Part shown: positions 37,704 through 45,518 of the stretch, piece by piece
How the letters are laid out: each line of letters opens with the position of its first letter
Numbering within the stretch: position 1 is the stretch's first letter
From: Paenisporosarcina cavernae
Lineage (GTDB): Bacteria > Bacillota > Bacilli > Bacillales_A > Planococcaceae
Reading direction: 5' to 3'
Length of the DNA: 64,000 nucleotides
NCBI RefSeq assembly: GCF_003595195.1
Contig: NZ_CP032418.1
Span: 1,252,501-1,316,500, forward strand
The notes under the pieces: generated by a model
Database searches by the model: none
Told to the model about the DNA's origin: nothing
What the model saw: the letters and a program-made list of their open reading frames with translations, nothing else
Position numbers and translations under genes: made by a program

Positions 37704-38111
37704 TTATTGTTCAAGCGGTTCTTTTGGCTGATCAAATTGAATGGCAGCAACATGCACATTTACTTCCTTCGTTTCTAAAGAAGTCATGTCTTGGATTGCT
37801 TGTCTTACTTTTGTCTGAACTTCTTTCGCAACGGATGGAATGGAATACCCAAATGTAATGACGCAATAAATATCCACATATAATCCGTCCGTCAGCCATT
37901 CCGTTCTAATCCCTTTGCCATGTACTTTTTTGCCTAATTTTTCTGCAACACCAGATGCAAATGTCCCTCTAGTACCGGCTACACCTTCTACATCAGTTGT
38001 TGCGATTCCAGCTATTACTTCTAAAACCTCTGAAGCAACTTCGATTGTACCAAGTGATTCTTTACCTTCTATTTTCATCTCTAAATATGCGTGTTGAGAT
38101 TTATCTGCCAC
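37704..38111 (-). CDS. Asp23/Gls24 family protein (YqhY-like)
   Basis: 135 residues from the second of two close GTG codons (38111), nine bases after GAGGAG; the first GTG is only three bases away from it. Asp23 core: GTIEVASEVLEVIAGIATTDVEGVAG and a VDIYCVITFGYSIP strand. In B. subtilis YqhY, encoded right after accC, restrains acetyl-CoA carboxylase, and the same accB-accC-yqhY order is kept here. Confidence 0.9.
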   Translation of the reverse strand: MADKSQHAYLEMKIEGKESLGTIEVASEVLEVIAGIATTDVEGVAGTRGTFASGVAEKLGKKVHGKGIRTEWLTDGLYVDIYCVITFGYSIPSVAKEVQTKVRQAIQDMTSLETKEVNVHVAAIQFDQPKEPLEQ

Positions 38112-38125
38112 TTTCACTCACTCCT

Positions 38126-39475
38126 CTATGACTTCATGATATCATAGCGCTCTAAAAATTTCGTGTTAAAATCACCAGAACGGAAGACGTCATTTTCCAT
38201 TAATTTTAAATGGAACGGGATCGTGGTGAAAACGCCATCTACTAAAAATTCACTTAATGCTCGGTGCATTTTTTGAACTGCTTCCTCACGTGTATTAGCA
38301 TGAACAATTAGTTTGGCAACCATCGAATCATAGTAAGGAGGTATGGAGTAACCCGGATATACTGCCGAATCAATTCGCACACCGTATCCACCTGGTGGTA
38401 AATACATATCCACTTTACCAGCAGAAGGCATGAAGTTTTTCATCGGATTTTCTGCATTGATCCGACATTCGATTGCCCAACCGTTTATCTTGATATCTTC
38501 TTGTTTATAAGCAAGCGTTTCTGCAGAAGCCACTTTTAGCTGTTGTTGGATTAAATCAACACCAGTAATCATCTCTGTTACTGGATGTTCCACTTGAATG
38601 CGCGTGTTCATTTCCATGAAATAAAATTGATCGCTCACAGGTTCATAGATAAACTCAACCGTTCCTGCACTGCGATAATTTACGGCAAGTGCAGCTTTCA
38701 CTGCGGCTTCCCCCATGCGCGCTCTTGTTTCTTGAGATAGCGCTGGTGAAGGAGCTTCTTCTACCAATTTTTGCATTCGACGTTGAATGGAACAATCACG
38801 TTCACCTAAATGAATGGCATTGCCATGAGCATCAGCTAGTACTTGAATTTCTACATGACGAAATTCTTCGATAAATTTCTCTAAGTATACTCCTGGATTT
38901 CCAAATGCTGCCGCCGCTTCTTTTTGAGTAATTTGGATTCCTTTTACAAGTTCTTCCTCGGATCTTGCAACTCGGATTCCTTTTCCACCACCACCGGCAG
39001 TAGCTTTAATGATCACAGGGTAGCCAATTTCTAAGGCAATCTTTTTCCCTTCGTCAATTGATTCGACGATACCTGTGGAGCCAGGTACAATAGGAACACC
39101 CGCTTTACGCATCGTTTCTCTTGCTACGTCTTTTGTACCCATTTTAGAAATAGCATCTGACGTTGGTCCAATAAAGGTAATATCACACTCTTCACACAAT
39201 GCAGCAAACTTCGCATTCTCGGATAGGAAACCATAACCAGGATGAATACCATCACAATTTGTAAGCTTTGCGACACTAATGATATTCGAGAAATTTAAGT
39301 AACTATCGGACGAGGATTTTGGTCCAATACAATATGCTTCATCCGCCATTTGAACATGAAGTGCTTCTTTGTCTGCTTCCGAATATACAGCAACTGTTTG
39401 GATATTCATTTCTTTACATGCACGAATAATTCGAACGGCAATTTCGCCTCGGTTTGCAATCAATACTTTTTTCAT
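38126..39475 (-). CDS. accC: Acetyl-CoA carboxylase, biotin carboxylase subunit
   Basis: 449 residues from MKKVLIANRGE (AAGGAGG site); an 18-codon extension overlapping accB is dropped. ATP-grasp: glycine-rich loop TAGGGGKGIRVAR near 160-172, GERDCSIQRRMQKL near 235 and the active-site EMNTRIQVEHPVTE near 285. It carboxylates biotin on AccB, the first step of malonyl-CoA and fatty acid synthesis. Confidence 0.96.
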   Translation of the reverse strand: MKKVLIANRGEIAVRIIRACKEMNIQTVAVYSEADKEALHVQMADEAYCIGPKSSSDSYLNFSNIISVAKLTNCDGIHPGYGFLSENAKFAALCEECDITFIGPTSDAISKMGTKDVARETMRKAGVPIVPGSTGIVESIDEGKKIALEIGYPVIIKATAGGGGKGIRVARSEEELVKGIQITQKEAAAAFGNPGVYLEKFIEEFRHVEIQVLADAHGNAIHLGERDCSIQRRMQKLVEEAPSPALSQETRARMGEAAVKAALAVNYRSAGTVEFIYEPVSDQFYFMEMNTRIQVEHPVTEMITGVDLIQQQLKVASAETLAYKQEDIKINGWAIECRINAENPMKNFMPSAGKVDMYLPPGGYGVRIDSAVYPGYSIPPYYDSMVAKLIVHANTREEAVQKMHRALSEFLVDGVFTTIPFHLKLMENDVFRSGDFNTKFLERYDIMKS

Positions 39476-39488
39476 TATGTAAGCCTCC

Positions 39489-39998
39489 TTAGTTTGCTTT
39501 AACCAAGAATAAGGCTTGGCCATACTCAACTAATTGTCCGTCTTTTACTAAAATCTCTACGATTTCACCGGAAACTTCAGCTTCAATCTCGTTAAACAAT
39601 TTCATCGCTTCTACAATACATACAACCGAATCTGCAGATACTTTATCGCCAACTTGTACAAATGCTGGTGTTTCTGGAGAAGAAGCTTGATAAAAAGTTC
39701 CTACCATTGGCGAGGTGATTTTTAATAGAGATTCGTCTTGAGAGTCAGCTTTCTCAACCGAAGTTTGTTCGCTAGGTGCCGTTTGTGCAGCAGCTGGTGT
39801 TGGAGTAACGGCAACAGGCTGTGGTTGAGGAACTACAGGTGCTGAAATAGATGAAACTCCTTGCGGTGCTTGAATAGTGGAACCTGTTGCGTTCTTTTTC
39901 AATTTCACTTTTGAACCTTCTGATTCGAATACAAATTCATCAATGGATGAGTGATCGATAAGTTTAATAATTTCTCTAATTTCTTGAATTTTTAACAT
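39489..39998 (-). CDS. accB: Acetyl-CoA carboxylase biotin carboxyl carrier protein
   Basis: 169 residues. N-terminal helical segment ([19 protein letters not shown]), a flexible Pro/Ala/Gln linker (about 45-85) and a C-terminal biotinyl domain with biotinylated Lys133 in [10 protein letters not shown]. First gene of accB-accC-asp23. Upstream a T/A-rich leader with TAAAAT may hold its promoter but the -35 is weak. Confidence 0.95.
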   Translation of the reverse strand: MLKIQEIREIIKLIDHSSIDEFVFESEGSKVKLKKNATGSTIQAPQGVSSISAPVVPQPQPVAVTPTPAAAQTAPSEQTSVEKADSQDESLLKITSPMVGTFYQASSPETPAFVQVGDKVSADSVVCIVEAMKLFNEIEAEVSGEIVEILVKDGQLVEYGQALFLVKAN

Positions 39999-40102
39999 TT
40001 CAAACTCCCCTTACGTAATTTTCCTAGACGTTCTATCCTCTATTTTAGACGTTTTTAACGAAATAGGAAACTGTTTCGCGAAATTTTTAGGAGTAGGTAC
40101 TA

Positions 40103-40127
40103 GAAAAAGGACCTAAAAGGTCCTCCT
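40103..40127 (-). terminator. Terminator of the spoIIIA-like operon
   Basis: GGACCT-TTT-AGGTCC stem on the minus strand followed by TTTTTC, four bases after the spoIIIAH stop. Confidence 0.75.
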
Positions 40128-40130
40128 TTG

Positions 40131-40664
40131 TTAGTCATTCGTATCAAATTGAACACTGACTTCACGCGCATTTTCCCATTCTTTTCGAACTGTGTAGATA
40201 ATTTCATTCGCTAATGCTTTTGATTCTTCTTCTGACTGAACATGTACATATACTTTTTCTCCATCTGTCTTTACAAAAGCATCCGAATAACCAAGTGATT
40301 GAATGAGCATTTCTAGCATCGCCTCAGCAGAACTTTGTTTGGTTAATTGTTCCATTTTTGAATATGCTTCATTTTTCTCTTCTGCCGTTGCTGTATCAGA
40401 TGCAATTAAACTAGTTAGTTGTTCCCTAACTTGACTTCTCTCGTCTTGTAATTCTAACCTCATGTCCTCAAATAATGTGGAGGGTGCCATAACCGGTGTT
40501 GTCTCATCCTCGTCTGTATTAGACAATATATCCGCTGCTTGATCGGTGAATAGCGATACCCCATCCAACGAGAGCGATTTCGGTTCATTTGCATAATAGA
40601 CGGAAATTACTGCGACTAAACTTAATAAAGTCAATAACCATACATTTCTTCTTTTAACTTTCAC
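40131..40664 (-). CDS. spoIIIAH: SpoIIIAH, forespore-mother-cell channel ring protein
   Basis: 177 residues (B. subtilis 218). One N-terminal transmembrane helix (NVWLLTLLSLVAVISVYY), an acidic linker much shorter than usual, and the YscJ/FliF-like ring-building domain with LFEDMRLELQDERSQVREQL, a helix ending NEAYSKMEQL and a C-terminal beta sheet (VYVHVQSEE, EVSVQFD). In sporulation it binds SpoIIQ across the septum. GTG start overlapping spoIIIAG by 11 bases. This is the best preserved protein of the locus. Confidence 0.9.
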   Translation of the reverse strand: MKVKRRNVWLLTLLSLVAVISVYYANEPKSLSLDGVSLFTDQAADILSNTDEDETTPVMAPSTLFEDMRLELQDERSQVREQLTSLIASDTATAEEKNEAYSKMEQLTKQSSAEAMLEMLIQSLGYSDAFVKTDGEKVYVHVQSEEESKALANEIIYTVRKEWENAREVSVQFDTND

Positions 40665-41106
40665 TTGGACTTTTCCCCCTTGTCATTTGTGTCACGATGA
40701 TTCGATGCTCTGGAAGTAAGAAAAGATTTGCCACCGTTTCTTTAAGGAGCCTCTTGATGTGAGGATTTTCCGCGCCTTCGGCAACGATCAGAACCGATTG
40801 TATTTCTAGACTTGTCTTTTCTTCCTTTGCAAAGATTGCTTCAAAAGAAGGCGTATTTGACGTCTCGTTTGAAGATTCTCCCTTATTCAAAAACACTCGT
40901 ACTTCACCAACTTGGTCCATTTTTTGCAAAATTTGTTCCAACGTTTTTTCCGTCGATTGTAACTCCGTCTCTTCAGATGACGAAAAGGAAGACGTTGTTT
41001 TATTCCACAGAAAAAGAAGTAACAAAACGGTTAAGAGAAGAAACGGTATTGTTTTTGATGTCATGTGAAAAGGAGTTGCCATACGCACCATCCATCGCTG
41101 CCACAA
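40654..41106 (-). CDS. spoIIIAG: SpoIIIAG, shortened ring protein
   Basis: 150 residues (B. subtilis 229). Transmembrane helix at about 20-35, then a ring-building motif. The core strands are recognisable (VGEVRVFLNKG; IQSVLIVAEGAENPHIKRLL; VANLFLLPEHRIIV). Between VFLNKG and IQSVLIVAEG only about 25 residues remain, where the Bacillus protein has a long beta insertion of some 70 residues. Initiation is uncertain: a TTG at 41106 and ATGs at 41091 and 41082 all lack a good ribosome site. Most likely expressed by coupling from the preceding genes. Confidence 0.82.
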   Translation of the reverse strand: MWQRWMVRMATPFHMTSKTIPFLLLTVLLLLFLWNKTTSSFSSSEETELQSTEKTLEQILQKMDQVGEVRVFLNKGESSNETSNTPSFEAIFAKEEKTSLEIQSVLIVAEGAENPHIKRLLKETVANLFLLPEHRIIVTQMTRGKSPSES

Positions 41107-41141
41107 TCTAAGATAATCTATGCGAGAGTTCTAGCCTACAT

Positions 41142-41294
41142 TCATAAAAGACGAAAAAAGGTCAAAAAAATGACTGTCGCGATCATGAATTTTGTTAACA
41201 GTAATAGTCGTTCCAATGCCGTTTTAGTAAGATGTGGCTCAAGAAAGGCTTGTACGAGCGTAAATAAAAGTAAAAGAAGAATTAGTTGTCTCAT
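41142..41294 (-). CDS. 50-residue two-helix protein in the spoIIIAF position (SpoIIIAF stub)
   Basis: Open frame of 50 codons whose ATG overlaps the spoIIIAE stop as ATGA, the classic coupled arrangement, and ends 35 bases before spoIIIAG. The product is two hydrophobic helices (LILLLLLFTLVQAFL and FMIATVIFLTFFRLL) joined by a short polar loop EPHLTKTALER. SpoIIIAF is normally about 205 residues with exactly two N-terminal membrane helices followed by a soluble ring domain, which is entirely absent here. Too short for ordinary gene callers. I infer a SpoIIIAF reduced to its membrane part; similarity is too weak to prove it. Confidence 0.6.
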   Translation of the reverse strand: MRQLILLLLLFTLVQAFLEPHLTKTALERLLLLTKFMIATVIFLTFFRLL

Positions 41295-42202
41295 CCCATA
41301 CCTCGCATAATAGCTACCCATTTCATATAAAAAACGACAAACATTACCGTATAAAATAACGCAAACACAAACAGTAAAGAAATTAACAATAAGGAAAAAA
41401 GAGTTCTCCCAATATCATCAACAAAATCAGGTAAATCGTCTGGAGCAAAAGGTTCAATAATGGCCGCAATGAATCGATAACAAAAGGCTAATAGCGCAAT
41501 TTTGACACTCGGTAATAAAATGGCTGTGACCAAGATACCTGTTAAAGTTAGCCCCGTTAAGCTGGAGATATGCTGACTAATAGAAGTAAAAGTAGATAAC
41601 CCTTCTGTCAGAGCAGATCCGACAAAAGGAATGTTTTGCTGAATCCATTTTTTGATTGGCACAGAAAAGACAGGAGAAATACTCGATTGCACCATGCCGC
41701 TCATGCCTATAAAGAAAGAATACAAAAAGACAATGATGCTGACACCACTTAGTAAAGAGAGTCTCATTAAATCTGTAAATTTTGTAAAGGAGAGATCAGG
41801 TTGTAATCGACTCATAAAATCTAGCAAGATGGTGACGACTAAAAATGGAAGCAAAATAGCATTTGATACAAACAAAGCAATTTGAATAAATAAAAATAGT
41901 GTTGGTTGCCATAAGGAAAAGGAAACAAATTCCCCACTTGAAAGAAGGCTTGCACTTAACAGTGGATACATGGTGAAAAATAAGTGCAGGATAGCGCCTG
42001 TGTATTTCTTCATATCCAATATTGCAGAAATAGCTGGTTGGCAAAGTACACTAATTGTTAGAAGGAATAGAAACAGACGGATGAGTTTTTCATTCGTTGG
42101 AAAAAGCTGTTGGAATAATAAGGAAAGATATATACTGACAAGAAAGATCGCAAATGGTGAGAGAAACTCCTTGATTAACTCAATTAGAATTGAAATAAGC
42201 AT
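41291..42202 (-). CDS. spoIIIAE: SpoIIIAE, polytopic membrane protein, N-terminally short
   Basis: 303 residues (B. subtilis about 400). Roughly eight transmembrane segments; family landmarks include the LLSGVSIIVFLYSFFIGMSGM and VPIKKWIQQNIPFVGSALTEG regions. The N-terminal signal and extracellular domain of about 90 residues is missing, and there is no room for it since spoIIIAD ends six bases upstream. Permease-like subunit of the SpoIIIA complex. An AGGGG ribosome site sits almost against the ATG. Confidence 0.85.
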   Translation of the reverse strand: MLISILIELIKEFLSPFAIFLVSIYLSLLFQQLFPTNEKLIRLFLFLLTISVLCQPAISAILDMKKYTGAILHLFFTMYPLLSASLLSSGEFVSFSLWQPTLFLFIQIALFVSNAILLPFLVVTILLDFMSRLQPDLSFTKFTDLMRLSLLSGVSIIVFLYSFFIGMSGMVQSSISPVFSVPIKKWIQQNIPFVGSALTEGLSTFTSISQHISSLTGLTLTGILVTAILLPSVKIALLAFCYRFIAAIIEPFAPDDLPDFVDDIGRTLFSLLLISLLFVFALFYTVMFVVFYMKWVAIMRGMG

Positions 42203-42208
42203 TCCCCT

Positions 42209-42589
42209 CTATGAGAGCGTGGAAAGTTGAAATAGTTGTTGGATGATTGGGACCCAATAAGGCTTCCAGAGAAGCAACAATTGCACACCTATGATAATGG
42301 GAAGTAGGATTTGAAAGATGTTAGCTCGTACATCTATTGCCAAAGCTCGTAAAATTTCCCCAATTAATAAGAGTAAAAAGGATTGTCCGATGATCCAAAA
42401 GAGCGGAGAAATAGTCGGTGGTATCACATCTTCAATTTGTAGAAATGTTGGTAGAAGTAGTTCTTGCATGACAGATACGCCAAGAAGAACAAAAAACATA
42501 TAAGTTAGTAAATGATGATATCTTGGAGAAACTTCTTGAAAAAAGAGGAGCAATAGAAAAATTAGAAATAGAAAACCGAGATAAATCAT
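42209..42589 (-). CDS. spoIIIAD: SpoIIIAD-like membrane protein, strongly diverged
   Basis: 126 residues (family about 130), four predicted transmembrane helices, very rich in Leu, Ile and Phe. The family landmark around the conserved membrane glutamate is still visible (GEILRALAIDVRANIFQILLPI), but elsewhere similarity is low. Identification rests on size, topology and position between AC and AE. Its ATG overlaps the spoIIIAC stop by one base (TGATG). Confidence 0.72.
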   Translation of the reverse strand: MIYLGFLFLIFLLLLFFQEVSPRYHHLLTYMFFVLLGVSVMQELLLPTFLQIEDVIPPTISPLFWIIGQSFLLLLIGEILRALAIDVRANIFQILLPIIIGVQLLLLWKPYWVPIIQQLFQLSTLS

Positions 42590-42798
42590 CAGTTATCCTT
42601 GTCAAATAAATGAAAAAAAGTTTGCAAATCATCAAAGAAAATGGCTAAAAAACGAAACATTTCAGCGGCCATATATAAGTACCCAAAAACAAATAGAAAA
42701 AAAGTAAATTCTTTCTTACCAGTCTGTTCAAAAAACAGATGAAGAAAGGCAAGAATAATACCTACCGTAGCAATTCGAAGAATGTCTGTAAATTCCAC
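42589..42798 (-). CDS. spoIIIAC: SpoIIIAC membrane protein
   Basis: 69 residues, GTG start behind GGGGGG. Two transmembrane helices; pattern close to B. subtilis SpoIIIAC (RIATVGIILAFLHLFFEQTGKKE). Here it is the first gene of the locus, whereas spoIIIAA and spoIIIAB normally come before it. Upstream there are only 129 bases to efp, filled by a terminator and a putative sigma-E promoter. Confidence 0.82.
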   Translation of the reverse strand: MEFTDILRIATVGIILAFLHLFFEQTGKKEFTFFLFVFGYLYMAAEMFRFLAIFFDDLQTFFHLFDKDN

Positions 42799-42818
42799 AT
42801 GCTCCCCCCATCTAAAGT

Positions 42819-42847
42819 AACTTATGACAAGTGTCGTTGCTTTATGA
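42819..42847 (-). promoter_or_regulatory. Putative sigma-E promoter of the spoIIIAC-AH operon
   Basis: On the minus strand TCATAAA (42847-42841), a 14-base spacer and CATAAGTT (42826-42819) fit the sigma-E pattern (-35 with ATA, -10 CATACAMT) at moderate quality. Start of transcription would fall some 15 bases before the ribosome site of spoIIIAC. Confidence 0.35.
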
Positions 42848-42867
42848 GAAGAAAAAGGTGATCGAAA

Positions 42868-42913
42868 TAAGAAAAACCTCCTATCACCTACTTAGAGGGA
42901 TAGAAGGTTTTCA
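42868..42913 (-). terminator. Terminator of the yqhR-aroQ-prolidase-efp operon
   Basis: On the minus strand AAAACCTTCTATC pairs with GATAGGAGGTTTT (one mismatch) around a loop, followed by TTTC. It isolates efp from the sporulation genes. Confidence 0.75.
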
Positions 42914-42927
42914 ATTAGTTAAAGCAA

Positions 42928-43488
42928 TTATTGCGCTCGTGAAACATACGAAGAATCTGTTGTATTAATAATTAACTTATCTCCTTGGTTCACGAAAAAT
43001 GGAACTTGAACGGAAAGTCCTGTTTCTAAGATCGCAGGTTTGGTACCACCACTTGCAGTGTCTCCTTTAATTCCTGGCTCTGTTTCCGTAACTTCTAATA
43101 CTACTGTATTTGGCAGTTCGACTCCAAGCGTCTCGCCATTATATTGCATAATGTGTACTTCCATATTTTCACGCAAGAATTTTAACTCATATTCGATTTG
43201 TGAGGCAGAAAGTTCTAATTGCTCATAGCTTTCTGTATCCATGAAGATATGATCGTCTCCATTAGCATAAAGGTACTGCATTTTTTTGTTATCAATTTGC
43301 GCTTTTTCTACTTTCTCTCCAGCTCGAAACGTTTTTTCATTCACAGCACCGGTACGCAAATTGCGTAATTTAGAACGAACAAATGCTGCTCCTTTACCAG
43401 GTTTAACATGTTGAAAATCCATTACACGCCAGATAGAGCCATCTACTTCGATTGTTAAGCCTGTTTTAAAATCATTTACTGAAATCAT
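42928..43488 (-). CDS. efp: Translation elongation factor P
   Basis: 186 residues, three beta-barrel domains as in all EF-P. The loop modification site Lys32 lies in [12 protein letters not shown]. It relieves ribosome stalling at polyproline. It follows the prolidase gene by 16 bases, an arrangement shared with B. subtilis yqhT-efp. Confidence 0.97.
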   Translation of the reverse strand: MISVNDFKTGLTIEVDGSIWRVMDFQHVKPGKGAAFVRSKLRNLRTGAVNEKTFRAGEKVEKAQIDNKKMQYLYANGDDHIFMDTESYEQLELSASQIEYELKFLRENMEVHIMQYNGETLGVELPNTVVLEVTETEPGIKGDTASGGTKPAILETGLSVQVPFFVNQGDKLIINTTDSSYVSRAQ

Positions 43489-43504
43489 GTGTGTTCCTCC
43501 AAAA

Positions 43505-44566
43505 TTATAAAATTCGCAATTCTTTCGTAGAATGAGTTAAGCGTTCCAACCCATTTTCGGTCACAATCGCATCATCTTCGATTCGAACGCCACCAATACC
43601 CTCTAAGTATATACCAGGTTCAATTGTTATGACCATCCCTGGCTCCAAAATTACAGAAGAACGAGGTGATAATCCCGGTCCTTCATGTACTTCAAGACCA
43701 ATTCCATGTCCTAAAGAGTGGCCAAATGCATCACCATACCCATGTGATTTGATATGATCACGAGCGATCGCATCTGCTTCAGCTGTGTTCATCCCTGGTT
43801 TAATTTCACGCAACGATTTTTCTTGTGCGTCTAAAACTATTTGATAAATCTCTTTCAATTTTTCGGAAGGTTCCCCTACAGCAACTGTTCGAGTGATGTC
43901 CGAAACGTATCCATTGAAGTAAGCGCCGAAATCTAATGTGACAAAATCACCTTTTTCGATGACTTTTTCACTTGCAACCCCGTGTGGTAAAGCAGAACGT
44001 TCACCAGAAGCGACAATAATATCAAATGACGAAGATGTAGCGCCTAGTTTACGCATGAAAAACTCCAACTCGTTCGAAACATCAATTTCTTTCATCCCTG
44101 GTTTGATGAAGGTGCAAATATGTTCGAAAGCTTGATCTGCAATCTCAGCTGCTTTACGAAGTACGGACAGTTCGTCCTCTGTTTTAATCATACGCATATT
44201 TTCAATCGTAGAAGAGAAAGGCACCAGTACGCCGTCTACAGCTTTGTTGTATAGTTCATATAATCCATAGCTCATGTGTTCTTTTTCGAAGCCAATTTTG
44301 GTTGCGCCAAGCTCTTTAAGCTTTTCTGCCGTTTCTTCGACTAGTGATTTTTTGAACTCGTGAATAGTAAAATCTTTCACTTGTGATTTAGCTTGTTGTG
44401 TATAACGGAAATCGGTTAAAAATACAGCTCCATCTTTCGTAACAATGGCATTACCAGTTGAGCCAGTAAAACCAGTGATAAAACGACGATTAAATTCTGA
44501 TGTGATCAGCATTGCATCAATCCCAAGATCTCCAAAATGACTTCTTAACGTGGTTAATTTTGACAT
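43505..44566 (-). CDS. M24 family Xaa-Pro peptidase (YqhT-like)
   Basis: 353 residues. N-terminal creatinase-like domain (1-125) and C-terminal pita-bread domain with the five metal ligands: Asp in [11 protein letters not shown], Asp in SDITRT, His in [12 protein letters not shown], Glu in ITIEPGIY and Glu in VRIEDD. It cleaves dipeptides or N-terminal residues before proline. Overlaps aroQ by 13 bases and precedes efp. Confidence 0.92.
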   Translation of the reverse strand: MSKLTTLRSHFGDLGIDAMLITSEFNRRFITGFTGSTGNAIVTKDGAVFLTDFRYTQQAKSQVKDFTIHEFKKSLVEETAEKLKELGATKIGFEKEHMSYGLYELYNKAVDGVLVPFSSTIENMRMIKTEDELSVLRKAAEIADQAFEHICTFIKPGMKEIDVSNELEFFMRKLGATSSSFDIIVASGERSALPHGVASEKVIEKGDFVTLDFGAYFNGYVSDITRTVAVGEPSEKLKEIYQIVLDAQEKSLREIKPGMNTAEADAIARDHIKSHGYGDAFGHSLGHGIGLEVHEGPGLSPRSSVILEPGMVITIEPGIYLEGIGGVRIEDDAIVTENGLERLTHSTKELRIL

Positions 44567-45006
44567 TCTTTTTCCCCTTTTCTCCCTAGAAATTTTTCTA
44601 ACGCCATCTCATATCCTTTCAAACCATGCCCCAAAATTTGATCAATAGCTACATCTGAGATAAAGGAATGGTGACGAAAAGACTCTCGTTCTAAAATATT
44701 ACTAATATGTACTTCGATGACTGGAATATCAATGGATGAAATGGCATCGCGGAGAGCGATGCTAGTATGGGTGTAAGCAGCTGGATTAAAGATAATCCCA
44801 TCCAATCGTTCATGGAAGGCCCAATGTAGTTTGTCAATTAACGCTCCCTCGTGGTTCGATTGAAAAAACGTTAGTTTTGTATTATGTTGATCGGCCAAAT
44901 GCCTCAACCTTACTTCCAAATCGGACAGTGATTCCCTGCCGTAGATGCTCGGCTCGCGAAGACCGAGTAAATTTAAGTTCGGGCCATTCAAACACAAAAT
45001 ATGCAT
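44554..45006 (-). CDS. aroQ: Type II 3-dehydroquinate dehydratase
   Basis: 150 residues from MHILCLNGPN behind GGGGGG. Shows LNGPNLNLLGLREPSIYG with the catalytic Arg and Tyr, QSNHEGALIDKLH with the conserved His-Glu, and NPAAYTHTSIALRDA. Third step of the shikimate pathway; the shikimate kinase gene lies elsewhere in the window. Confidence 0.95.
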   Translation of the reverse strand: MHILCLNGPNLNLLGLREPSIYGRESLSDLEVRLRHLADQHNTKLTFFQSNHEGALIDKLHWAFHERLDGIIFNPAAYTHTSIALRDAISSIDIPVIEVHISNILERESFRHHSFISDVAIDQILGHGLKGYEMALEKFLGRKGEKECQN

Positions 45007-45007
45007 A

Positions 45008-45403
45008 CTACCCCCCATTTCCCGTCGACGTTCCTATTTTATCATAAGTTATTTGTTCCTTCCTATAATAATCTGCTGTGAATTGAAGTGCATGAATGAA
45101 TATAAAAAGACTTGTTACATTCGCACTCCAGGTAGTGATTGAAAAAACGTGTGTCTTTTGCAGAAAATAAACAACACCTATAACGATAAAAGTGACGAAC
45201 AGAGGAAACAGAATCGAGGAACCTTTCCAGTGGAAACGAAATATGATCAAATAAAGAAATCCACTTATAATAGTGCCAATCAAAATTAAAGGAAGAAATC
45301 TCCAAGAATACGAAAACAAGGATAAATGGATTGATTCAAGAAATGCTTGGAACAAACAAAAAAGTGTACTGTAAAATATCGATATGATGAAGTATTGTTT
45401 CAT
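45008..45403 (-). CDS. Conserved membrane protein YqhR
   Basis: 131 residues from MKQYFII (AAGGTGA site). Four transmembrane helices and a short polar C-terminus. Position upstream of aroQ and divergent from yqhQ matches YqhR of Bacillus. Function unknown. Confidence 0.72.
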   Translation of the reverse strand: MKQYFIISIFYSTLFCLFQAFLESIHLSLFSYSWRFLPLILIGTIISGFLYLIIFRFHWKGSSILFPLFVTFIVIGVVYFLQKTHVFSITTWSANVTSLFIFIHALQFTADYYRKEQITYDKIGTSTGNGG

Positions 45404-45518
45404 GCAAATCACCTTTTTTGAACAGTCTATACACTTTTCTCAATAAGTAGTCTTCTGACAAAATATTTTGTATACTAGAACAGTTCAACACTATAGAAAA
45501 AATGAGGTGCATTTTATT

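Noticed and set aside
41065-41310. Plus-strand 81-codon frame opposite the spoIIIAF position
   Set aside because: Antisense to the coupled short frame, no ribosome site, and composition is that of a shadow.
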